Shown piece after piece: positions 7,862 through 15,067 of a stretch of DNA of 64,000 bases. Origin of the DNA: CAVRJC01 sp963721435 (GTDB taxonomy: Bacteria; Actinomycetota; Acidimicrobiia; IMCC26256; DASPTH01). The DNA lies in NCBI GenBank assembly GCA_963721435.1, contig CAVRJC010000007.1, forward strand, positions 145,951-209,950, given 5' to 3'. The translations under genes were made by a program, and so were the position numbers. The notes under the pieces are model-generated. The model saw nothing but the letters and a program-made list of their open reading frames with translations. It made no database searches and had not been told where the DNA came from. Numbering within the stretch: the stretch's first letter is position 1; each line of letters starts with the position of its first letter.

Positions 7862-10549
7862 GTGTTCATCGACGGATTCGTGCACCAACTCCCCGACGTC
7901 GACCCGCAAGAGACGAAGGAATGGCTCGAGTCCCTCGACGCAGTGATCGCCGCAGGCGGCCGTTCCCGGGCGCGGTACCTCTTGGCTCGCCTGATGGAGA
8001 GCGCGCGCGAACAAGCTGTCGGCGTTCCTGCGATGGTCACGACCGACTACATCAACACGATCCCGGCCGAGCAGGAGTCGTGGTTCCCGGGAGACGAGAC
8101 GCTCGAGCGCCGCATCCGTGCGCACATCCGGTGGAACGCGATGGCGATGGTCGACCGCTCGAACCACCGCTTCGACGCGCTCGGCGGGCACTTGTCGACC
8201 TTCGCGTCGGCGGCCGCGCTCTACGACGTCGGGTTCAACCACTTCTTCCGCGGCAAGTCCGACGGTGGTCGCGGTGACCAGATCTTCTTCCAGGGTCACG
8301 CGGCGCCGGGGATCTACGCGCGTGCGTTCCTCGAGGGCCGCATCAACGACGACCAACTCGACCGGTTCCGGCGCGAGGTCGACGGCGGCGGGCTCCCGAG
8401 CTATCCGCACCCGCGGCGCATGCCCGGGTTCTGGGAGTTCCCGACCGTGTCGATGGGCCTGGGCCCGCTCAACGCCGTCCATCAGGCGCGGCTGAACCGC
8501 TACCTGCTGCACCACGAGATCGCCGACACGAGCGCGTCGAAGGTCTGGATGTTCGCGGGCGACGGCGAGATGGACGAGCCGGAGGCGACCGCGGGGTTGT
8601 CGATCGCAGCACGCGAGCAGCTCGACAACCTGATCTTCGTCGTCAACTGCAACTTGCAGCGGCTCGACGGCCCTGTGCGCGGCAACGGCAAGATCATCCA
8701 GGAGCTCGAGGCGATCTTCCGAGGCGCCGGATGGAACGTGATCAAGGTGGTGTGGGGTCGCGCGTGGGACGACCTGCTCGCGCGCGATGTCGACGGTGTG
8801 CTCGTGAACAAGATGAACGCGACCGTCGACGGTGAGTTCCAGAAGTACGCGGTCGAGAGCGGCTCGTACATCCGCGAGCACTTCTTCGGCCCCGACCCGC
8901 GACTGCAGAAGATGGTGGAGCACCTCTCCGACGACGACCTCCGCATGCTGCCGCGCGGCGGGCACGACTACCGCAAGCTGTACGCGGCCTACAAGATGGC
9001 GGTCGAGCACGAGGGCAGCCCGACCGTGATCCTCGCCAAGACGATCAAGGGGTGGACGCTCGGCCAGAGCATCGCGGGCCGCAACGCGACGCACCAGATC
9101 AAGAAGCTCACCGCGCCGGAGCTCAAGGCGTTCCGCGACACGCTGCAGCTGCCGATCCCCGACTCCGAGCTCGACGACGGTGACCCGCCCTACTGGCACC
9201 CGGGTACCGACTCGCCGGAGTTCGAGTACATGATGGCGCGTCGGCGTGCGCTCGACGGCCCGGTGCCCGAGCGCGTGGTGCGCACCAAGACGCTGCCGAT
9301 GCCCGCGACCGACGCGTACGCCGACGTGCTCGCAGGCACCGGCGAGAAGGTGCAGGCGAGCACCACCACTGCGTTCGCGCGGCTGATCCGCAACCTGTTG
9401 CGCGATCCCGGCATCGGCACGCGCGTGTTGCCGATCATCCCCGACGAAGCGCGTACGTTCGGGCTCGACGCGCTGTTCCGCGAGTACAAGATCTACGCGC
9501 CGTTCGGTCAGCTGTACGACCCCGTCGACTCCGACCTCCTTCTGTCGTACCGCGAGGCTCGCAACGGCCGCATCCTCGAGGAAGGCATCACCGAGGCGGG
9601 ATCGATGGCGTCGTTCACTGCCGCGGGCACCGCGTACGCGACGTGGGGCGAGCCGATCATCCCGTTCTTCATCTTCTATTCGATGTTCGGGTTCCAGCGT
9701 GTGGGCGACCTCATCTGGTCGTTCGGCGACCAACGCGGGCGCGGGTTCCTCCTCGGAGCCACCGCCGGCCGTACGACGCTCGCGGGCGAGGGCCTGCAGC
9801 ACTGCGACGGCCAGAGCCAGTTGCTGGCGTCGGCGTACCCGAACTGCCGTGCCTACGACCCCGCGTTCGCCTACGAGATGGGCGTGATCATCCGCGACGG
9901 CATCGAGCGGATGTACGGGCCCGAGCCCGAGGACTGCTTCTACTACCTCACGCTCTACAACGAGAACTACGTGATGCCCGCGATGCCCGAGGGTGTCGAA
10001 GACGGCATCGTGCGCGGCCTGTACCGGTACGCCGCGGCACCCGAGCCGCGCAAGCACCGCGCCCAGGTGTTCGCGAGCGGGACCGCGATGCTCGCTGCGC
10101 TCGACGCGCAGCGGATCCTCGCCGACGAGTACGACGTCGCCGTCGACGTGTGGAGCGCGACGAGCTACAAGCTGCTCCGCGAAGACGGCCTCAGTGCCGA
10201 ACGGTGGAACCGACTGCACCCCACAGAGCCCGAGCGCACGCCATACGTCACCGAGTTGCTGCGCGACACCGAAGGACCCGTCGTCGCGGTCACCGACTTC
10301 ATGAAGGCAGTGCCCGACCAGATCGCGCGCTTCGTGCCCGCGCCGTTCGCGTCACTCGGCACCGACGGCTACGGCTACTCGGACACGCGCGTCGCGCTGC
10401 GGCGTCACTTCGAGGTCGACGCGCCGAGCATCGTCGTCGCGGTGCTCCACGGCCTTGCGGGCACCGACGCGATCAAGGCCGAGACCGTGCACGAAGCCAT
10501 CACGCGTTTCGACATCGACCCCGACAAGATCGACCCCCGCCTCGCGTAA
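7862..10549 (+). CDS. aceE: Pyruvate dehydrogenase E1 component, homodimeric type
   Basis: The decarboxylase subunit of the pyruvate dehydrogenase complex, converting pyruvate to an acetyl group on lipoyl-E2. The 895-aa length matches homodimeric AceE (about 890-930). Landmarks are DYINTIP, GGHLSTFASAA, QGHAAPGIYARAFLEGR, the ThDP-Mg motif GDGEMDEPE at about residue 233, NCNLQRLDGPVRGNGKI, and the C-terminal half with EGITEAGSMASF and GRTTLAGEGLQHCDGQS. Start GTG 7862 is preceded by GGAGAAGAGG. No E2 or E3 gene is adjacent, as is common in actinobacteria where aceE stands alone. Confidence 0.96.
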   Translation: MFIDGFVHQLPDVDPQETKEWLESLDAVIAAGGRSRARYLLARLMESAREQAVGVPAMVTTDYINTIPAEQESWFPGDETLERRIRAHIRWNAMAMVDRSNHRFDALGGHLSTFASAAALYDVGFNHFFRGKSDGGRGDQIFFQGHAAPGIYARAFLEGRINDDQLDRFRREVDGGGLPSYPHPRRMPGFWEFPTVSMGLGPLNAVHQARLNRYLLHHEIADTSASKVWMFAGDGEMDEPEATAGLSIAAREQLDNLIFVVNCNLQRLDGPVRGNGKIIQELEAIFRGAGWNVIKVVWGRAWDDLLARDVDGVLVNKMNATVDGEFQKYAVESGSYIREHFFGPDPRLQKMVEHLSDDDLRMLPRGGHDYRKLYAAYKMAVEHEGSPTVILAKTIKGWTLGQSIAGRNATHQIKKLTAPELKAFRDTLQLPIPDSELDDGDPPYWHPGTDSPEFEYMMARRRALDGPVPERVVRTKTLPMPATDAYADVLAGTGEKVQASTTTAFARLIRNLLRDPGIGTRVLPIIPDEARTFGLDALFREYKIYAPFGQLYDPVDSDLLLSYREARNGRILEEGITEAGSMASFTAAGTAYATWGEPIIPFFIFYSMFGFQRVGDLIWSFGDQRGRGFLLGATAGRTTLAGEGLQHCDGQSQLLASAYPNCRAYDPAFAYEMGVIIRDGIERMYGPEPEDCFYYLTLYNENYVMPAMPEGVEDGIVRGLYRYAAAPEPRKHRAQVFASGTAMLAALDAQRILADEYDVAVDVWSATSYKLLREDGLSAERWNRLHPTEPERTPYVTELLRDTEGPVVAVTDFMKAVPDQIARFVPAPFASLGTDGYGYSDTRVALRRHFEVDAPSIVVAVLHGLAGTDAIKAETVHEAITRFDIDPDKIDPRLA

Positions 10550-10598
10550 ATGCCCCGTCATCCGCGTCGCCCGCGACTCCCCGCGAAGAGCCGTCAGA

Positions 10599-10617
10599 AG
10601 TGGCGGATGTAGCCACT
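10599..10617. other. Short inverted repeat after aceE
   Basis: AGTGGC and GCCACT pair around a 7-base loop about 50 bases after the aceE stop. No T-run follows, so this is at most a weak terminator. Confidence 0.25.
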
Positions 10618-10657
10618 GGAAGTGACGATTCCTCGCGTCGACGGAGGTGATGCGACG

Positions 10658-10885
10658 TCAACTCGCGCGGCGGTTGTCGTCCTCGCGGAGGGGATCGTCG
10701 TTGAGCGGGTCGTCATCGAGCGGGTCATCGTCGTCCCACTCGTCGTCGTCATCGTCGTCGACGTCTTCGGCATCGAGGTCGACGTCGGCCAACGTGCCGC
10801 TTCCCTCAACGAAGAGGCCGTCATCGAAACCCTGCTTGAGCTCTCGCGCCTCGCGGAACCGCCGAGCTCGTCCTTTTCTCGCCAC
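10658..10885 (-). CDS. Small highly acidic protein, 75 aa
   Basis: A 75-residue frame with a basic start (VARKGRARRFREARELKQGF) and then an extremely acidic tail made almost entirely of Asp runs separated by Pro-Leu (for example DDDPLNDDPL). No catalytic motif is visible and no family is recognised. The charge split could suit an RNA- or protein-binding adaptor, but that is speculation. The GTG start follows AGGTGTGAG. The Asp-codon repeat makes the DNA low in complexity (GTCGTC units on the plus strand), so chance openness is possible. It lies between aceE and tRNA-Val. Confidence 0.45.
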   Translation of the reverse strand: MARKGRARRFREARELKQGFDDGLFVEGSGTLADVDLDAEDVDDDDDDEWDDDDPLDDDPLNDDPLREDDNRRAS

Positions 10886-11068
10886 CTCACACCTGCCTTA
10901 CAACCTCGCGCCGCGCCAATCACGCCCGTCTCGACCGGCGGTGACGGTCAAGGGCTCCATGATGCCGCAGCGGGAGCCTCGCCGCGTACCGTTCTCCGTC
11001 CGAGTTCGACCAGTTTCAGGCGAACTGCCCGAGTTTCTTTCTCGCGGACTGCTCGGATGCCGGTTGGC

Positions 11069-11074
11069 TATCCT
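11069..11074 (+). promoter_or_regulatory. -10 hexamer TATCCT of tRNA-Val
   Basis: TATCCT ends 9 bases before the first base of the tRNA, placing the transcription start a few bases upstream of the mature 5' end. No good -35 was recognised. Confidence 0.4.
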
Positions 11075-11083
11075 CACGCCGTC

Positions 11084-11157
11084 GGGCGATTGGCTCAGTT
11101 GGTTAGAGCGCTGCCTTCACACGGCAGAGGTCATGGGTTCGAGTCCCGTATCGCCCA
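11084..11157 (+). tRNA. tRNA-Val (anticodon CAC)
   Basis: A full cloverleaf can be folded. The acceptor pair is GGGCGAT with ATCGCCC, followed by discriminator A at 11157. The D arm holds GGCTCAGTTGGTTAGAGC. The anticodon stem CTGCC/GGCAG encloses TTCACAC, so the anticodon is CAC, reading GUG. The T arm GGGTTCGAGTCCC has the TTCGA loop. The next bases are CC rather than CCA, so the tail is not fully encoded. GTG is a heavily used Val codon in this high-GC genome. Confidence 0.97.
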
Positions 11158-11562
11158 CCGAGAAAGCCCGGCGATTTTTCTCCGCGGTTCCTGCCTGCCC
11201 ATCTCGTCGGGAGCGTCCGTCACCCGAGTTTCCGAGCTCGGCAACCGGTGCCCGTAGCGGTGTGGCGCAGATCGTGGAGCCTGAGGCCCTCGTAGTGGGT
11301 CCTAGCGCCGTCTCCTCGTCCTTGGTGAGCTCGCCGAACCCGGCCGCAACGGTTGCCGGCTGCCAGACCCGCCGGCGGAATCGCGAGGGTGGTGCACGGC
11401 AGTTCGCGACTGTGACGCGCGTTGGCCGCGGGCGCGGATCCGAGTCATCGGTTTCGTTGTGAATGACGAGCGAGTGGAAGGGTCCACCGGGTCCTTGGGT
11501 CGCGCCGCCCGGAGGAGGTCGAGGTGCCGGGGACCATTACCGATGGTTGGGTCCGTGTCTGC
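11158..11562. other. Intergenic stretch without a supported gene
   Basis: About 400 bases between tRNA-Val and the glycine-rich secreted protein. Open frames here are arginine- or serine-rich and lack start context or family features. I see no repeat, hairpin with T-run, or RNA gene. Confidence 0.5.
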
Positions 11563-11576
11563 TAGAACCTCGCTCC

Positions 11577-12638
11577 ATGACTCGTTTTCGTTTCGCGGCT
11601 TTGTTGGTGGCCTTGGCGTTGGTGGCGGCGTTTGGTTTGTCGTCGGTCGCGCCGCATGCGGATGCGGCGACGATCACCGGCGGTGACAAGGGCGGGGCGG
11701 ACATCACGGTCGCGAACGGCGATGTGCTCTCGGGCACGTTGACGAATGTCGGGACGTTCACGATTCCTGCTGGGGTGACGGTCACGGTCGCTCCGGGTAC
11801 TGCGTTGTCGATCACCGCGGTAAAGATCGTGATCGACGGGGTCTTGGACGGCACGGGTCAGGGATCGGCTGGTGGCCAGCCCACGACCGGTGACAGCGAT
11901 CCTGGGGTGGCGGGTTCGGGTCCTGGAGCTGGAGGTGGCGGCGGGTTCGGTGCGTGTGTGCATGGTTCCGGCGGAGGCGGCGGGGGATATGGCGGTGCGG
12001 GTGGCGACAGTTCACTCAGCGACGCGGGCGGGGGGGTGACGCCCGGTACCGGCGGTCCGAGCTACGGGACCGACACCGGATCTGACATCGCGATGGGTTC
12101 TGGCGGCGGGTCGGGCGCCAACCACTGCGCGGCATACCCGCCGTATGTCGGTGCCGCGGGAGGAGCGGGTGGCGCATCGATCACCCTCGCCGGCGAGATT
12201 CATCTCAGCGGATCAATCCTGGCGAACGGTGCCGACGGCGTCGACGGCGACAGCACTGGCCCTTATGGTGACGCAGCCGGTGGCGGGGGTTCCGGTGGAG
12301 GGATCCGACTCGACGGTGCGCTGACGCTCAACGGCGTCATCAGCGCGAAGGGCGGCAATGGCGGCGACGCGTCACCCGACATCTTCGCGCAATCAGGTGG
12401 CGGCGGCGGGGGTGGCCGCATCAAACTCACCGGGACTTTGACTCCGGGCGGAACATTCACCACCAGCGTGGCCGCCGGATTTGCCGGGACACGCACCGGG
12501 ACCGGGACGCCCGGCGTCGACGGCAGTCCCGGCGTGCTCTCGAACACAACCACCGCGCCGGTGCAGCCCGTCGCCCCCGTCCAACCCGACGCACCCGCCG
12601 CGGCACCGATCGTGATCCTGCCGACCTTCACCGGCTAA
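11577..12638 (+). CDS. Secreted glycine-rich protein with beta-helix-like repeats
   Basis: A 353-residue exported protein. Residues 1-28 form a Sec signal peptide (MTRFRFAALLVALALVAAFG, then an A-x-A site near ADA). The mature part opens with a pectin-lyase-like strand ladder (GTFTIPAGVTVTVAPGT) and continues with repeated blocks in which short strands (IHLSGSILANGADG, LTLNGVISAKGGNGG) alternate with Gly runs. The C terminus is Pro-rich (VQPVAPVQPDAPAAAP), like a wall-spanning linker, but no LPXTG is seen. Proteins of this build occur as cell-surface or matrix proteins; exact role unknown. ATG 11577 follows TAGAAC by 8 bases. It converges on an orphan pilin gene. Confidence 0.75.
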   Translation: MTRFRFAALLVALALVAAFGLSSVAPHADAATITGGDKGGADITVANGDVLSGTLTNVGTFTIPAGVTVTVAPGTALSITAVKIVIDGVLDGTGQGSAGGQPTTGDSDPGVAGSGPGAGGGGGFGACVHGSGGGGGGYGGAGGDSSLSDAGGGVTPGTGGPSYGTDTGSDIAMGSGGGSGANHCAAYPPYVGAAGGAGGASITLAGEIHLSGSILANGADGVDGDSTGPYGDAAGGGGSGGGIRLDGALTLNGVISAKGGNGGDASPDIFAQSGGGGGGGRIKLTGTLTPGGTFTTSVAAGFAGTRTGTGTPGVDGSPGVLSNTTTAPVQPVAPVQPDAPAAAPIVILPTFTG

Positions 12639-12805
12639 GACCCAGCGGCGCACGCGTGCGACGTGATTCGCGTCACTCGATGTAGGCGCCATGTCGACAG
12701 CGCGATTCACAGGCAATCGTGGCGCGCCGCGAGGTAGGCCGCGGTGAACACCAACATCCCCAGTCGCGGGATCGCGATCGCCCGGTTCACCGGTTTTGAT
12801 CTTGG

Positions 12806-13162
12806 CTAGAGACCGGCGCAGTTGGCCGGGTTGGCCGTGACCACACCCGTGTTGCTGGTGCTGATCGTGTAGCCGGAGCCGTTGGGAGCGCTCCGAAGCA
12901 GCTTGGCGGTCACCAGCGCCGCGACACTTGCAGCGTAGGTTCCGTTGCCGAGGTTGGATCCGGCGTAGTACGCCTCCTGCGCGGTCTCGACCGTCTTGAG
13001 GTCGGACTTGCATGCCGACGCCTTGCCCTTGTCGGTGATCCCGCCCACCGCGAACACGACGACCGCAGCAAGGACCCCGAGGATCACGATGACGATGAGG
13101 AGCTCGATGAGGGTGAAGCCACCTTCACCAGCTCGCTTCTTGCGCATGGCTTCCTGCAACAC
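12806..13162 (-). CDS. Type IV pilin/pseudopilin-like prepilin
   Basis: A 118-residue prepilin, the subunit of a type IV pilus or pseudopilus assembled at the membrane after cleavage by a prepilin peptidase. The cleavage and N-methylation motif is clear: a short basic leader, G then FTLIELLIVIVILGVLAAVV, with the essential Glu at mature position 5. After the hydrophobic helix comes a small globular domain with two cysteines (SACKSDLKT near the helix and NPANCAGL at the end) that could form the usual C-terminal disulfide loop. Start GTG 13162 follows GGGAGGAAA. No pilus assembly ATPase, platform or peptidase gene is nearby. Confidence 0.9.
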   Translation of the reverse strand: MLQEAMRKKRAGEGGFTLIELLIVIVILGVLAAVVVFAVGGITDKGKASACKSDLKTVETAQEAYYAGSNLGNGTYAASVAALVTAKLLRSAPNGSGYTISTSNTGVVTANPANCAGL

Positions 13163-13390
13163 TGATCTTTCCTCCCGTGTCTGCGCCGCTGCCGAATTGC
13201 ATGCAAGCTGGCGACGTGGCCGCTTTCGCCCGCCAATTCGGATCGGCGTGCGGCATCCCAGTCTTGACAGTGATTCGACGAACGCCTCTCGGGAAGACCC
13301 AACACCGCCCGAAGCCCGCGCCTGACGCCCGGTACGTGAGTTCTGGCTGAGCCGTCGAGCACGAACAGGGGCCGGGACTTTCAGGGTGGA

Positions 13391-13419
13391 TTGACTAAGT
13401 CGGGGACTAAGTCTAGGCT
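13391..13419 (+). promoter_or_regulatory. Toxin-antitoxin promoter: TTGACT - 17 bp - TAGGCT
   Basis: TTGACT (13391-13396) and TAGGCT (13414-13419) are separated by exactly 17 bases. The -10 lies 6 bases before the ATG at 13426, so the transcript would be leaderless. Confidence 0.65.
13393..13413 (+). promoter_or_regulatory. Paired palindromic operator (GACTAAGTC twice)
   Basis: Two identical copies of GACTAAGTC, at 13393-13401 and 13405-13413, start 12 bp apart. Each is a palindrome around its central base (GACT-A-AGTC). They fill the space between and overlap the -35 and -10, an ideal place for autorepression by the antitoxin encoded immediately downstream. Confidence 0.6.
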
Positions 13420-13425
13420 GGCACG

Positions 13426-13655
13426 ATGCCGGAGGTCGGTGTCCACGAGGCCAAGACCCATCTGTCGCGGTTGCTCCGCCAGGTCATGGCCGGGTCCGAG
13501 GTCGTCATCACGCGCGGCGGGACCCGATCGCGCGACTCGTGCCGGTCGACTCGGCCCGCCACCGCGTGCTCGGCAGTGACGAAGGCGTCTACGAGGTTCC
13601 CGACGACTTCGACGCCCCGCTGCCCGACGACGTGCTGGCCGACTTCGAACGTTGA
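13426..13655 (+). CDS. Phd/YefM-family antitoxin, one frame break
   Basis: A DNA-binding antitoxin of about 76 aa that neutralises the following PIN toxin and probably represses its own promoter. The N terminus (VGVHEAKTHLSRLLRQVMAG, SEVVITRGG) is the Phd/YefM dimerisation and DNA-binding fold. After about residue 32 the homologous frame (PIARLVPVDSARHRVLG, then DDFDAPLPDDVLADFE) continues one base out of register, repaired by one additional C in the ACCCG near 13522. The acidic C-terminal tail is the usual toxin-wrapping segment. Its stop overlaps the toxin start by 4 bases, so the genes are translationally coupled. Confidence 0.8.
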
Positions 13656-14044
13656 CACTGCTGCTCGACACTCATGTCTGGCTGTGGATGCTCACGTCAC
13701 CCCAGCGGCTCGCGGTCGCGGCGCGGCAACTCGTCCAGGACGAAAGCACGAACCTCCTGCTCTCCGCTGCGAGCTCGTGGGAGATTGCGATCAAGTACGC
13801 GCTCGGTCGATTGCCGCTCCCGGAACCACCCGAGCTCTACGTGCCGGAGCGCATGCACACCACCGGTGTCGATGCTCTGCCCGTCATGCATGCACACGCG
13901 TTGCGGGTCAGCGTCCTCGAGCGCCACCACCGCGACCCGTTCGACCGCCTGCTCGTTGCCCAGTCACAGGTCGAAGGTGTGCCGCTGCTGACCGCGGACC
14001 CGATCTTCGAGCGCTACAGCATCGAGGTCGTTCCCGCGGCGTGA
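13652..14044 (+). CDS. PIN-domain toxin (VapC-like ribonuclease)
   Basis: A 130-residue PIN-domain endoribonuclease, the toxin of a type II toxin-antitoxin pair. The metal-binding acidic residues are in place: Asp in LLLDTHVWLWML, Glu in SSWEIAIK, Asp residues in HRDPFDRLLVAQ, and Asp in LLTADPIF. The length is typical for VapC. TTG at 13652 is the only start that keeps the first strand, and it overlaps the antitoxin stop (TTGA). The likely target is tRNA or rRNA by family analogy; the sequence does not show which. Confidence 0.9.
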   Translation: MTLLLDTHVWLWMLTSPQRLAVAARQLVQDESTNLLLSAASSWEIAIKYALGRLPLPEPPELYVPERMHTTGVDALPVMHAHALRVSVLERHHRDPFDRLLVAQSQVEGVPLLTADPIFERYSIEVVPAA

Positions 14045-14093
14045 TCACCAGCTGATCCGCGGCGCGGCCGGTCGGGTCGTGCGAGGATGCGGC

Positions 14094-15032
14094 GTGTTCG
14101 TGAACCGGGTGACCGAGATGCTCGGGGTCGAGATCCCGATCGTCCAGGCGCCGATGGGGTGGATCGCCCGGTCGGCCCTCGCGTCGGCGGTGTCGAACGC
14201 GGGAGCGATGGGGATCATCGAGACCGGTTCGGGCGAGCTCGACGCCATCCGTGACGAGATCGCCCGCATGCGGGACCTCACCGAGAAGCCGTTCGGGGTG
14301 AACATCGCGCAGGCATTCGTGCGCGACGACTCGATCGTCGACTTCGTCATCGACCAGGGCGTGCGGTTCGTGACCACGTCGGCGGGCGACCCGAACCGCT
14401 ACACCGCGTTGCTCAAGGACGCCGGTCTCACCGTCTTCCACGTCGTGCCCACCTTGAAAGCGGCGCAGAAGGCGGCCGACGCGGGAGTCGACGGCCTCAT
14501 CGTCGAAGGCGGTGAAGGCGGCGGTTACAAGAGCCCCCGCCCCGTGATGACGATGGTGCTCCTCCCGCTCGTCGTGTCGAAGATCGACCTCCCGATCGTG
14601 GCAGCCGGCGGCTTCATGGACGGCGCGACGATGGCGGCCGCGCTCGCGCTCGGCGCCGAAGGTGTGCAGATGGGTACGCGGATGGTCTCGACGGTCGAGT
14701 CGCCGATCCACGACAACTGGAAGCAGGCGATCATCGCGGCGGAGGCGACCGACACCGTGTTCCTCAACCAGCACACGTCGCCCGCGATGCGTGCGCTCCG
14801 CACCGAGTACTCGACCGCGCTCGAGTTCGACCACGAGCAGAACGCAATGGCGCAGTTCGGCGACATCGCCGCCGTCTATTTCGAAGGCGACCTCTCGGCG
14901 GGCATCGCGCTGTCGGGCCAGGTCGCGGGCCGCATCGACGACGTCCGTCCCGTCGCCGACGTCATCGGCGAGTGCGCGCGCGACTGCCTCGCCGTGATCG
15001 CCGAGCTCAACGCGCGCTACTGCTCGGGCTGA
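14094..15032 (+). CDS. Nitronate monooxygenase / 2-nitropropane dioxygenase family protein
   Basis: A 312-residue FMN-dependent TIM-barrel enzyme that oxidises alkyl nitronates, or in related members acts as an enoyl-reductase-like flavoprotein. Signatures are IPIVQAPMGWIA at the N terminus, GVNIAQAF, VDGLIVEGGEGGGY, the phosphate-binding VAAGGFMDGATMAAALALGAEGVQMGTRM, and a late conserved His-Thr pair in NQHTSPAMR. The GTG start at 14094 is a choice between nearby alternatives (14079 and 14100). It lies 35 bases upstream of the cyclase-ATPase gene on the same strand and may be co-transcribed with it. Confidence 0.88.
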   Translation: MFVNRVTEMLGVEIPIVQAPMGWIARSALASAVSNAGAMGIIETGSGELDAIRDEIARMRDLTEKPFGVNIAQAFVRDDSIVDFVIDQGVRFVTTSAGDPNRYTALLKDAGLTVFHVVPTLKAAQKAADAGVDGLIVEGGEGGGYKSPRPVMTMVLLPLVVSKIDLPIVAAGGFMDGATMAAALALGAEGVQMGTRMVSTVESPIHDNWKQAIIAAEATDTVFLNQHTSPAMRALRTEYSTALEFDHEQNAMAQFGDIAAVYFEGDLSAGIALSGQVAGRIDDVRPVADVIGECARDCLAVIAELNARYCSG

Positions 15033-15067
15033 CCGGGCACCGCGGAACGGGACGAGGGAGGGAGCGC

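Noticed and set aside
10679..10800. GTCGTC-rich tract that resembles a simple repeat or regulatory array
   Set aside because: It is explained by Asp codons of the minus-strand acidic protein; no fixed unit length or spacer is present.
11602..12430. GGCGGCGGG-like runs that could be read as a repeat or CRISPR-like array
   Set aside because: They encode Gly runs of the secreted protein and lack uniform repeat-spacer structure.
12649..12690. Palindromes (CGCACGCGTGCG and GTGA/TCAC) between the Gly-rich protein and pilin genes as a terminator
   Set aside because: Stems are short, there is no T-run, and such palindromes are expected by chance at this G+C.
13426..14055. Continuous 209-aa frame from the antitoxin through the toxin region
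   Set aside because: It is caused by the one-base loss in the antitoxin; the toxin frame is separate with intact PIN residues.
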